A stretch of 5,727 nt of DNA from Gallionellaceae bacterium (GTDB taxonomy: Bacteria; Pseudomonadota; Gammaproteobacteria; Burkholderiales; Gallionellaceae): contig JAKFXW010000084.1 in assembly GCA_021731185.1 (NCBI GenBank), positions 1 to 5,727 on the forward strand, in the 5' to 3' direction. The first letter of the stretch is position 1, and the number at the start of each line of letters is the position of its first letter. A program made the position numbers and the translations under genes. Under the pieces are notes generated by a model. That model made no database searches, was not told the DNA's origin, and was given only the letters and a program-made list of their open reading frames with translations. Positions 1-4,553 of the stretch are shown here, piece after piece.

Positions 1-1
1 G

Positions 2-118
2 TATTTATATCTAGGGTATTGGATAAAGAACAGCGAAAAAATGGCCTACAAGAAAAATTTTCAGCCACAGCAAGGCCTCACTCAAGGCGAGTGGCGTACG
101 TTGCACACCGACACATAA
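2..118 (+). CDS. bpt: C-terminal fragment of aspartate/glutamate leucyltransferase (Ate/Bpt family), cut by the window start
   Basis: An open frame runs from the window edge for 38 codons to TAA at 116-118. It begins YLYLGYWI, continues through KMAYKKNF and ends in a GLTQGEW stretch. I recognise this as the C-terminal end of bacterial R-transferase-family proteins, where a 'YLGYWI..S.KM.YK..F.P.E.L..G.W' pattern is conserved. The family transfers leucine (Bpt) or arginine (Ate) from charged tRNA to proteins with N-terminal Asp/Glu, tagging them for ClpS/ClpAP degradation in the cytosol. The N-terminal cysteine-rich region and catalytic core lie outside the window, so Bpt versus Ate cannot be decided here. 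The stop lies 57 bp before pyrD, and a bpt-pyrD order is familiar in proteobacteria, so cotranscription is likely. The assignment rests on a short segment but the motif is distinctive. Confidence 0.8.
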   Translation, partial: YLYLGYWIKNSEKMAYKKNFQPQQGLTQGEWRTLHTDT

Positions 119-120
119 TA

Positions 121-141
121 AATTTTTAAACATTAAAAATT
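121..141. repeat. AT-rich perfect 9-bp inverted repeat between bpt and pyrD
   Basis: AATTTTTAA at 121-129 is the exact reverse complement of TTAAAAATT at 133-141, with a 3-nt spacer (ACA). It begins 2 bp after the bpt stop codon and ends 34 bp before the pyrD ATG. Being all A/T, it would make only a weak RNA hairpin and lacks a GC stem, so it is a poor intrinsic terminator. It could be a binding site for a dimeric regulator or a chance palindrome in AT-rich DNA. Confidence 0.4.
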
Positions 142-175
142 CGATGCGCTCTCTAAACGAAAGACAAATTAATTG

Positions 176-1237
176 ATGTACTCCATGCTGCGCCCACTGC
201 TTTTTTCGCTCGCCCCTGAAACCGCGCATCACCTTACTTTAAGCACCTTGCAAGCCGCACACCGTATGGGCGTACTGCCGCTGCTACACCAGCACCCGCA
301 AAATAATCCACGAACCGTGATGGGACTGATCTTTCCTAACCCAGTTGGATTGGCTGCTGGGCTGGACAAGAACGGTAAGTATATTGACGCACTGGCGGCA
401 CTGGGATTTGGCTTTATTGAAATTGGCAGCGTCACGCCGCGTGCACAGCCAGGCAATCCGCAACCCCGCATGTTTCGCCTGACGCAAGCGCAAGCCATTA
501 TCAACCGCATGGGCTTTAATAATCGCGGCCTCGATGCGCTCATCCGCAACGTGCAACACTCACGTTTCGCGACGACACCGGGCAACGTGCTGGGAATCAA
601 CATTGGCAAAAATTTTGATACGCCGATAGAAAATGCCGCGAATGATTACCTGCTGGGATTGCGTGCTGTGTATGCGTACGCCAGCTATGTTGCGATTAAC
701 ATCTCCTCGCCCAACACAAAGGGTTTGCGCCAGCTGCAAGGCAGCAGTCAACTAGATGATCTGCTCACAAAGCTAAAAATAGAGCAACAAAAATTAACCG
801 ATCAGCACGGCAAATATGTGCCGCTGGCACTTAAAATCGCGCCTGATTTAGATGGCGAACAAATCATTGAAATTGCAACATTGTTGCTGCGCCATCAGAT
901 TGATGGCGTGATCGCCACCAACACCACCGTGTCGCGCACTGGCATTGAACACCTGCCGCAATACATTGTCCCCTTGTGGGGCACCGAAGCTGGCGGCCTG
1001 AGTGGTGCGCCGCTACGCGAAAAATCAACAGCGGTCATACGTCAACTGGCTGCCGCACTGCAAGGCGCGATTCCGATTATCGGCGTGGGTGGAATTATGA
1101 GTGGAGAAGATGCGGTCAAAAAAATAAACGCGGGTGCATCGCTAGTGCAGCTATATAGCGGCTTGGTTTATCGCGGCACGGAATTAATTATAGAATGTAC
1201 CGATGCCATTGCCGCCGTAAAAACTGCAGCACGTTAA
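176..1237 (+). CDS. pyrD: Dihydroorotate dehydrogenase (quinone), class 2
   Basis: PyrD oxidises dihydroorotate to orotate, the fourth step of de novo UMP synthesis. Class 2 enzymes carry FMN and pass electrons to membrane quinones through an N-terminal helical extension. That extension is present here (about residues 1-40, starting MYSMLRPLLFSLAPETAHH), which separates it from soluble class 1 enzymes. Further landmarks are the FMN/substrate segment GLAAGLDKNG (about 58-67), NRMGFNNRG (about 110-118), and NISSPNT (about 175-181), whose second Ser is the family's catalytic base. IATNTT (about 246-251) and IIGVGGI (about 301-307) complete the phosphate-binding TIM-barrel end. The length of 353 aa is slightly longer than E. 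coli PyrD. I chose ATG 176 because it aligns with the usual MYxxxR start; TTG 173 and ATG 185 are alternatives, and no strong Shine-Dalgarno resolves them (only GAAAG at 159-163). The stop codon abuts the MITE-like element. Confidence 0.97.
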   Translation: MYSMLRPLLFSLAPETAHHLTLSTLQAAHRMGVLPLLHQHPQNNPRTVMGLIFPNPVGLAAGLDKNGKYIDALAALGFGFIEIGSVTPRAQPGNPQPRMFRLTQAQAIINRMGFNNRGLDALIRNVQHSRFATTPGNVLGINIGKNFDTPIENAANDYLLGLRAVYAYASYVAINISSPNTKGLRQLQGSSQLDDLLTKLKIEQQKLTDQHGKYVPLALKIAPDLDGEQIIEIATLLLRHQIDGVIATNTTVSRTGIEHLPQYIVPLWGTEAGGLSGAPLREKSTAVIRQLAAALQGAIPIIGVGGIMSGEDAVKKINAGASLVQLYSGLVYRGTELIIECTDAIAAVKTAAR

Positions 1238-1268
1238 GGAAGCACTGATTCAATCCCACATGACCGCG
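1238..1268 (+). repeat. Left terminal inverted repeat of the MITE-like element
   Basis: This is the left arm. Perfect blocks GGAAGCACTGATT, AATCC, CATGA and CCGCG occur in the same order in the reverse complement of 1479-1510, separated by one mismatch, two mismatches and a one-base indel respectively. It starts directly after the pyrD TAA. Confidence 0.75.
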
Positions 1269-1311
1269 ACATCGGCTTTGCGGGATGGAATGCACGGAGC
1301 AAGGTGACGCT

Positions 1312-1434
1312 AAGGGTCGTTCCCTTGGCTAGCTTTGTGACAATGCAGGCCGCCCGTAAAGCCATGTCCCGCATGGGTTGCGACCAAATTGCGCGCTCGC
1401 CGTGTTGCACCCCTTGCCAAGGAGAATGACCCTT
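1312..1434. repeat. Internal inverted repeat of the MITE-like element
   Basis: The segment 1312-1329 (AAGGGTCGTTCCCTTGGC) matches the reverse complement of 1416-1434 with about two differences and one indel. An outer block GCAAGGTG at 1299-1306 matches the reverse complement of 1448-1455, in register with the terminal repeats. Each arm also folds on itself: AAGGG/CCCTT at 1312-1316/1322-1326, and GCCAAGG/CCTTGGC at 1416-1422/1431-1437. The element therefore has strong potential RNA or cruciform secondary structure. Confidence 0.6.
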
Positions 1435-1478
1435 GGCCTTTGGGATGCACCTTGCGATCATCACAATTTGGTCTGCAA
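1378..1478. repeat. Second internal inverted repeat crossing the first
   Basis: TTGCGACCAAATTG at 1378-1391 is the reverse complement of CAATTTGGTCTGCAA at 1464-1478 except for one inserted base. It encloses the GCCAAGG...CCTTGGC hairpin (1416-1437). Its pairing crosses the 1312-1329/1416-1434 pairing, so the two long stems are alternative folds or would form a pseudoknot. Confidence 0.6.
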
Positions 1479-1510
1479 CGCGGCTCATGGAGGATTAAAT
1501 CAGTGCTTCC
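1479..1510 (-). repeat. Right terminal inverted repeat of the MITE-like element
   Basis: This is the right arm, matching the left arm in inverted orientation over about 31 columns. The outermost 13 bases match perfectly. It is followed by CTAA at 1511-1514, the putative target-site copy, and then by the 77-bp recA leader. Confidence 0.75.
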
Positions 1511-1552
1511 CTAAGCTCAATTTTGCGAGGCAAGCATAGGATGTAGGTTGTG

Positions 1553-1561
1553 TGCAATAAT
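1553..1561 (+). promoter_or_regulatory. Possible extended -10 element of the recA promoter
   Basis: TG at 1553-1554, one spacer base, then AATAAT at 1556-1561 fits an extended -10 (five of six matches to TATAAT). No good -35 lies 16-18 bp upstream, which is tolerable for an extended -10. Transcription would start near 1568 and give a leader of about 20 nt. I see no CTGT-N8-ACAG LexA box here. The call is weak. Confidence 0.3.
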
Positions 1562-1574
1562 TACGCGTCACTAT

Positions 1575-1582
1575 AAGAGGAG
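1575..1582 (+). promoter_or_regulatory. Strong Shine-Dalgarno of recA
   Basis: AAGAGGAG ends five bases before the ATG at 1588. It contains the AGGAG core at normal spacing and fixes the recA start. Confidence 0.8.
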
Positions 1583-1587
1583 CTTTC

Positions 1588-2667
1588 ATGGATGAGAATA
1601 AAAATAAAGCACTAGCCGCAGCATTGAGCCAGATCGAAAAACAGTTCGGCAAAGGCTCCATCATGCGTATGGGCGAGCAGGAAATTGCGCGCGACATTGA
1701 GGTGGTTTCTACTGGCTCGCTAGGTTTAGATATTGCGCTGGGTGTGGGCGGTTTGCCACGCGGGCGCGTGATTGAAATTTATGGCCCGGAGTCTTCCGGT
1801 AAAACCACGCTGACCTTGCAAGTAATCGCCGAGATGCAAAAAATTGGTGGCACGGCAGCGTTTATTGATGCGGAACACGCGCTTGATCCACAATACGCGC
1901 AAAAGCTGGGCGTAAATGTGACAGATTTATTAATTTCGCAACCGGACAACGGCGAGCAGGCACTGGAAATCGTGGATATGCTGGTGCGCTCGGCGGCGGT
2001 GGATGTGGTGATTGTAGACTCAGTTGCAGCACTGACACCAAGGGCAGAAATTGAAGGCGAAATGGGCGACGCACAAATGGGTTTACATGCGCGCTTAATG
2101 TCGCAAGCGTTACGTAAACTCACCGCAAATATCAAACGCTCAAACACCATGGTGATTTTTATTAACCAGATTCGCATGAAAATTGGCGTGATGTTTGGTA
2201 GCCCAGAAACGACCACTGGCGGTAACGCGCTCAAGTTTTATGCCTCGGTGCGTTTGGATATTCGCCGCACGGGTTCGATTAAAGATGGCGATGAGGTGAT
2301 CGGCTCTGAGACACGGGTGAAGGTAGTGAAGAACAAAGTTGCACCGCCGTTCAAGCAGGCCGAATTCGATATTTTGTACGGCGAGGGTATCTCGCGCGAA
2401 GGTGAAATTGTCGAGTTGGGCGTGCTGCATAAATTCGTGGAAAAGGCTGGTGCATGGTATGCCTACAAGGGTGAAAAAATCGGGCAGGGCAAAGACAATG
2501 CGCGAAAATATCTGAAAGAGCATCCTGAGGTTTCTGCGGAAATAGAAAATAAAATTCGAGATACAGTAGGCGTGGCAGCGAAACATGCCCCAGCCTCAGA
2601 GCCTGAAACAAAAAAAAGCACACGTGCAATAAGCCCCAAAGCCAGCTCCAGCAAGAGTGCCGACTAA
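1588..2667 (+). CDS. recA: Recombinase RecA
   Basis: RecA forms ATP-dependent filaments on single-stranded DNA, drives homologous strand exchange and stimulates LexA self-cleavage. The 359-aa product has every landmark at E. coli numbering. Walker A GPESSGKT is at 66-73, the catalytic-Glu segment AFIDAEHALD at 91-100, and Walker B VIVDS at 141-145. Loop L1 lies around EGEMGDAQMG (156-165). FINQIR with the sensor Gln sits at 191-196, leading into loop L2 (MFGSPETTTGGNALKFYAS, 202-220). A C-terminal domain follows from about 270. The start is fixed by the strong AAGAGGAG site. The tail (about 325-359) is Lys/Ser-rich with roughly six basic and three acidic residues, unlike the acidic E. coli tail. 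It is encoded just after an A8 run at 2610-2617. The gene overlaps recX by 11 bp, indicating translational coupling. Confidence 0.98.
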   Translation: MDENKNKALAAALSQIEKQFGKGSIMRMGEQEIARDIEVVSTGSLGLDIALGVGGLPRGRVIEIYGPESSGKTTLTLQVIAEMQKIGGTAAFIDAEHALDPQYAQKLGVNVTDLLISQPDNGEQALEIVDMLVRSAAVDVVIVDSVAALTPRAEIEGEMGDAQMGLHARLMSQALRKLTANIKRSNTMVIFINQIRMKIGVMFGSPETTTGGNALKFYASVRLDIRRTGSIKDGDEVIGSETRVKVVKNKVAPPFKQAEFDILYGEGISREGEIVELGVLHKFVEKAGAWYAYKGEKIGQGKDNARKYLKEHPEVSAEIENKIRDTVGVAAKHAPASEPETKKSTRAISPKASSSKSAD

Positions 2668-3118
2668 AAAAATTGAAATAACCCTGCGTAATCGCGCCCT
2701 GCAATATCTATCGCGGCGCGAATACAGCCGTGCCGAATTGCAGGCAAAATTACTTCCTCATGCAGCCGAGGCGGAAAAGGTCGATGCGCTACTCAATGAT
2801 TTAATGGACAGCGGTTGGTTATCAGATGAGCGTGCGTTGGAACAAATAGTGCGCATTCGCAGCACCCGTTTTGGTACGCAGCGAGTGGCTCATGAGCTAC
2901 GCCAAAAGGGACTCAGCGACGAGCTGATTAACACTGCCCTACCGCAATTAAAAGAAGGTGAATTCGCTGCTGCTCGCGCAGTGTGGCAAAAGAAATTCGC
3001 TTCCCCCCCACAAGACCAAAAAGAGAAAGCCAAACAAATACGATTTTTACAATCTCGCGGATTTTCTACGTCGGTTATTTTAGATGTGCTGCGCGGGCGG
3101 GATGATGAAGTTGAATAG
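2657..3118 (+). CDS. recX: Regulatory protein RecX
   Basis: RecX binds RecA filaments and limits or remodels their activity in the cytosol. The 153-aa product is all-helical, as expected for the tandem three-helix RecX fold. Recognisable family segments are ALQYLSRREYSRAEL (about 14-28), SGWLSDERALEQ (about 52-63), RFGTQRVAHELRQKGLSDELI (about 72-92), and the C-terminal LQSRGFSTSVILDVLRG. The start is GTG 2657, because an in-frame TAA lies at 2630-2632 and no other start codon occurs between. It overlaps the recA end (stop at 2665-2667) and has no strong ribosome site of its own, so translation is probably coupled to recA. Length and position directly behind recA are typical. Confidence 0.93.
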   Translation: MPTKKIEITLRNRALQYLSRREYSRAELQAKLLPHAAEAEKVDALLNDLMDSGWLSDERALEQIVRIRSTRFGTQRVAHELRQKGLSDELINTALPQLKEGEFAAARAVWQKKFASPPQDQKEKAKQIRFLQSRGFSTSVILDVLRGRDDEVE

Positions 3119-3124
3119 GCGGTT

Positions 3125-3153
3125 TTGGCAACACCATTGCAATCTGCTATCCT
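3125..3153 (+). promoter_or_regulatory. Sigma-70-type promoter of hicAB
   Basis: TTGGCA at 3125-3130 (five of six to TTGACA) is followed by a 17-bp spacer and TATCCT at 3148-3153 (four of six to TATAAT). A TG extension lies at 3145-3146. This is the best promoter match I see in the window, and it starts 7 bp after the recX stop. Transcription would begin around 3160, at the hicA GTG itself. Self-complementary motifs TTGGCAA (3125-3131) and TTGCAA (3137-3142) overlap the -35 and spacer and could be operator half-sites. Confidence 0.55.
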
Positions 3154-3159
3154 GATCGC

Positions 3160-3348
3160 GTGAAAGTAAATGAAATTTTGATGATGCTGAAAGCCGATGG
3201 TTGGTATCTGGCGGCTACGCGAGGCAGTCATCGGCAATTCAAACATCCTGTTAAAAGTGGCCGCGTCACCGTACCCGGAAAACCAAGCGACGATTTAGCA
3301 CCCGGCACATTAAACAGCATACTTAAGCAATCACAGTTAAAGGGCTAA
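3160..3348 (+). CDS. hicA: HicA-family mRNA interferase toxin
   Basis: HicA toxins are small double-stranded-RNA-binding-fold proteins that cleave mRNA with a single catalytic His. The 62-aa product shows the family pattern: N-terminal helix (KVNEILMMLKADGW), then ATRGSHRQFKHP with the expected His at residue 24. The strand VTVPGKPSDDLAPGTLNSILKQ completes the fold. The only start giving full length is GTG 3160. There is no Shine-Dalgarno, and the predicted promoter places the transcript 5' end at or next to this codon. hicB follows two bases after the stop, the usual toxin-first order of hicAB modules. The gene sits 41 bp behind recX but appears to have its own promoter. Confidence 0.93.
   Translation: MKVNEILMMLKADGWYLAATRGSHRQFKHPVKSGRVTVPGKPSDDLAPGTLNSILKQSQLKG
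3338..3344 (+). promoter_or_regulatory. Shine-Dalgarno of hicB inside the hicA 3' end
   Basis: TAAAGGG lies six bases before the hicB ATG at 3351, inside the last hicA codons. hicA has no such site, which would favour antitoxin over toxin synthesis from the shared mRNA. Confidence 0.6.
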
Positions 3349-3350
3349 AA

Positions 3351-3563
3351 ATGCGTTATGCAATCGTTGTTGAAAAAACGGAAAATAATTACTCAGCATA
3401 CGCACCAGACTTACCGGGCTGCGTTGCGACGGGGTTTACCGTGGCAGAAACTGAGCGAGAAATGCGCGAAGCAATCGCATTTCACATCGAGGGGCTGGTT
3501 GAAGATGGCCTACCTGTTCCACAGCCGTTAAGCATTGTTGAATATCTTGAAATTGCAGCTTAA
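3351..3563 (+). CDS. hicB: HicB-family antitoxin
   Basis: HicB binds HicA and masks its catalytic His. The 70-aa product is the compact, partial RNase H-like form. It has a first strand MRYAIVVEKTENNYSAYAPDLPGCVATG with the typical 'APDLPGC.A.G.T..E' signature (about 17-34). A helix EREMREAIAFHIEGLVEDGLPVPQP (about 35-59) and a final strand complete it. It ends right after the RNase H-like core, so no C-terminal helix-turn-helix or ribbon-helix-helix domain is present, unlike longer HicB proteins that autorepress. Whether this pair represses its own promoter is therefore unclear. The start is ATG 3351 with a good ribosome site. Confidence 0.92.
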   Translation: MRYAIVVEKTENNYSAYAPDLPGCVATGFTVAETEREMREAIAFHIEGLVEDGLPVPQPLSIVEYLEIAA

Positions 3564-3572
3564 TCTATCATC

Positions 3573-3604
3573 CACCTGACCGCGCAAAAACGGGGTTGCA
3601 GGTG
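3573..3604 (+). other. Possible hairpin overlapping the ribosome site of the downstream gene
   Basis: CACCTG at 3573-3578 can pair with CAGGTG at 3599-3604. An inner ACC/GGT pairing (3579-3581/3594-3596) is separated by a two-base bulge. The right arm contains most of GGTGAG (3601-3606), the likely Shine-Dalgarno of the gene at 3616. There is no T-run, so it is unlikely to terminate hicAB transcription. It may modulate translation, or be chance. Confidence 0.3.
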
Positions 3605-3615
3605 AGCCCTACGTT

Positions 3616-4458
3616 ATGCAGCGAGACCATAAACCCACTGACCAGCACATGCGTGACGACGAGATTGAGTGGCTGAACGCCTATGAGGATGAAGTGCTGG
3701 AAGTGTTCCGCACTCAATTCGAGAGCGCATCTGACCGCTTCAAAACTCCTCAGCCGCTACTTGATCGTTTCATGTCGACCCTGAGCGCCGTGAAAGCTAA
3801 TGGACGGTCACTGTTCCGCGCTGTCGACGAAGCGCATAACGAGTTGTGTATAGCGTCCGCCATCCTCGAAAACAAAGAGCCGCAATTCACTTGCCTAGAA
3901 TATGAGCCACTCCTTCACGGTTGTGCCAAGTCAATTGACTTTCTTGCCACCTCCGGCGATCTGAAGGTTTACGTGGATGTAAAAACCATCAAGCCTGTAG
4001 CCACAGACCGATGGGAGCAGTTCGAGAAAGCTCAAGCCGAAAGGTGGATTCCCGGCAATATGAATATCATGCTTGAGAAGGAATGGTTGGGTGGTGAGTT
4101 GTGGCACAGCATGTTCGCGGCCAGAAGCCGCATGTTGGAGTACTCGCTTGAGCTTGAGCAGAAGATTGCGGAGTGCAACCTACCGGCAGGCAATACGCTA
4201 TTTGTTCTTGCCTTGTGCGGTGAGGGATTTTATTGGCATCAAGACGAATTAGAAGATTTTGTCAGTTACTACTATTCTGGAGCTCACCGAGGTGATGACC
4301 CGTTCTCGAAAACGGAGGCGCGGTATATCCAAGACAAGAACATTGCCATCGCCAAAACGATTTCTCGCTTTGCCTGCATGCGACGCCCTCAAGGGAAGGT
4401 TCTACAGAAGCGATTGAACTGGAATGTTCAACCTCCGCTCGATCCGCGCTTCGCATGA
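3616..4458 (+). CDS. Uncharacterised protein with a PD-(D/E)XK nuclease-like core
   Basis: I do not recognise a named family for this 280-aa soluble, acidic-looking protein; no signal peptide or membrane segment is visible. Its central part reads as a possible PD-(D/E)XK core. A helix carries Glu76 (NELCIASAI), then Glu95/Glu97 in LEYEP, Asp108 in KSIDFLA, and a strand KVYVDVKT giving Asp121-x-Lys123. That spacing and strand order are what the restriction-endonuclease-like fold uses for metal binding, but the assignment is by eye. A later block TLFVLALCGEGFYW (194-207) followed by DELEDFVSYYYSG looks like a conserved structural module. ATG 3616 has GGTGAG nine bases upstream; ATG 3649 is an alternative start. 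It lies 52 bp behind hicB in the same direction and may be cotranscribed. Glutamate is mostly GAG (17 to 9), whereas recA prefers GAA (17 to 13), a mild hint of different ancestry. Confidence 0.7.
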   Translation: MQRDHKPTDQHMRDDEIEWLNAYEDEVLEVFRTQFESASDRFKTPQPLLDRFMSTLSAVKANGRSLFRAVDEAHNELCIASAILENKEPQFTCLEYEPLLHGCAKSIDFLATSGDLKVYVDVKTIKPVATDRWEQFEKAQAERWIPGNMNIMLEKEWLGGELWHSMFAARSRMLEYSLELEQKIAECNLPAGNTLFVLALCGEGFYWHQDELEDFVSYYYSGAHRGDDPFSKTEARYIQDKNIAIAKTISRFACMRRPQGKVLQKRLNWNVQPPLDPRFA

Positions 4459-4474
4459 AATCCACGCACACAGC

Positions 4475-4514
4475 GCACGCTACTCCGCTTTCGTGATGCC
4501 CAGCGTGCCGTTTT
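4475..4514 (+). terminator. Possible intrinsic terminator after the nuclease-like gene
   Basis: GCACGCT at 4475-4481 pairs perfectly with AGCGTGC at 4502-4508, and TTTT follows at 4511-4514. The 20-nt loop is long and the T-run short, so this is only a weak candidate. It lies in the 95-bp gap between two convergent genes, where a terminator is expected. Confidence 0.3.
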
Positions 4515-4553
4515 AGCTAAGCATCTAACTCGGTACTCAACCCTTTTTCCTTC

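Larger units (their letters stand above)
1238..1510. mobile_element. MITE-like non-autonomous insertion (273 bp) with terminal inverted repeats
   Basis: The first 13 bases (GGAAGCACTGATT, 1238-1250) are the exact reverse complement of 1498-1510. With three mismatches and one indel the match extends to 1238-1268 against 1479-1510, about 28 paired positions. The flanks are TTAA (1234-1237) and CTAA (1511-1514), a near-identical 4-bp pair fitting YTAR. YTAR targets and termini starting GGAAG are known for IS5-group elements, so mobilisation in trans by such a transposase is an inference. No convincing protein is encoded: the 84-codon minus-strand frame has no recognisable motif and spans both repeat ends. 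Internal inverted repeats are also present, described separately. It fills most of the 350-bp pyrD-recA gap. Alternatives are a REP/BIME-like structured repeat or a decayed IS remnant. Copy number elsewhere in the genome would decide. Confidence 0.72.

Noticed and set aside
79..93. CACTC/GAGTG hairpin as a terminator of bpt
   Set aside because: It lies inside the bpt coding region and has no T-run after it on either strand.
11..232. 73-codon minus-strand open frame at the window start
   Set aside because: It lies antisense to the bpt C-terminus and the pyrD start, both recognised on the plus strand.
1234..1488. 84-codon minus-strand open frame inside the MITE-like element
   Set aside because: It spans the left terminal repeat and several structured repeats, has no recognisable motif, and has no ribosome site. 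It is best explained as a chance frame in repeat DNA.
1779..2234. 151-codon minus-strand open frame within recA
   Set aside because: It is wholly antisense to a highly conserved RecA sequence and shows low-complexity Ser/Ile-rich translation typical of shadow frames.
2601..2667. RecA-RecX fusion by frameshift at the A8 run
   Set aside because: The recX frame contains TAA at 2630-2632 before its GTG start, so slippage at the A8 run cannot produce a fusion protein.
3611..4529. Integron cassette around the nuclease-like gene: GTTATGC near its start and ATCTAAC (fits RYYYAAC) at 4523-4529
   Set aside because: GTTATGC does not fit GTTRRRY exactly. No partner core site or attC-type imperfect palindrome follows ATCTAAC before mltB. 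The resemblance looks coincidental.
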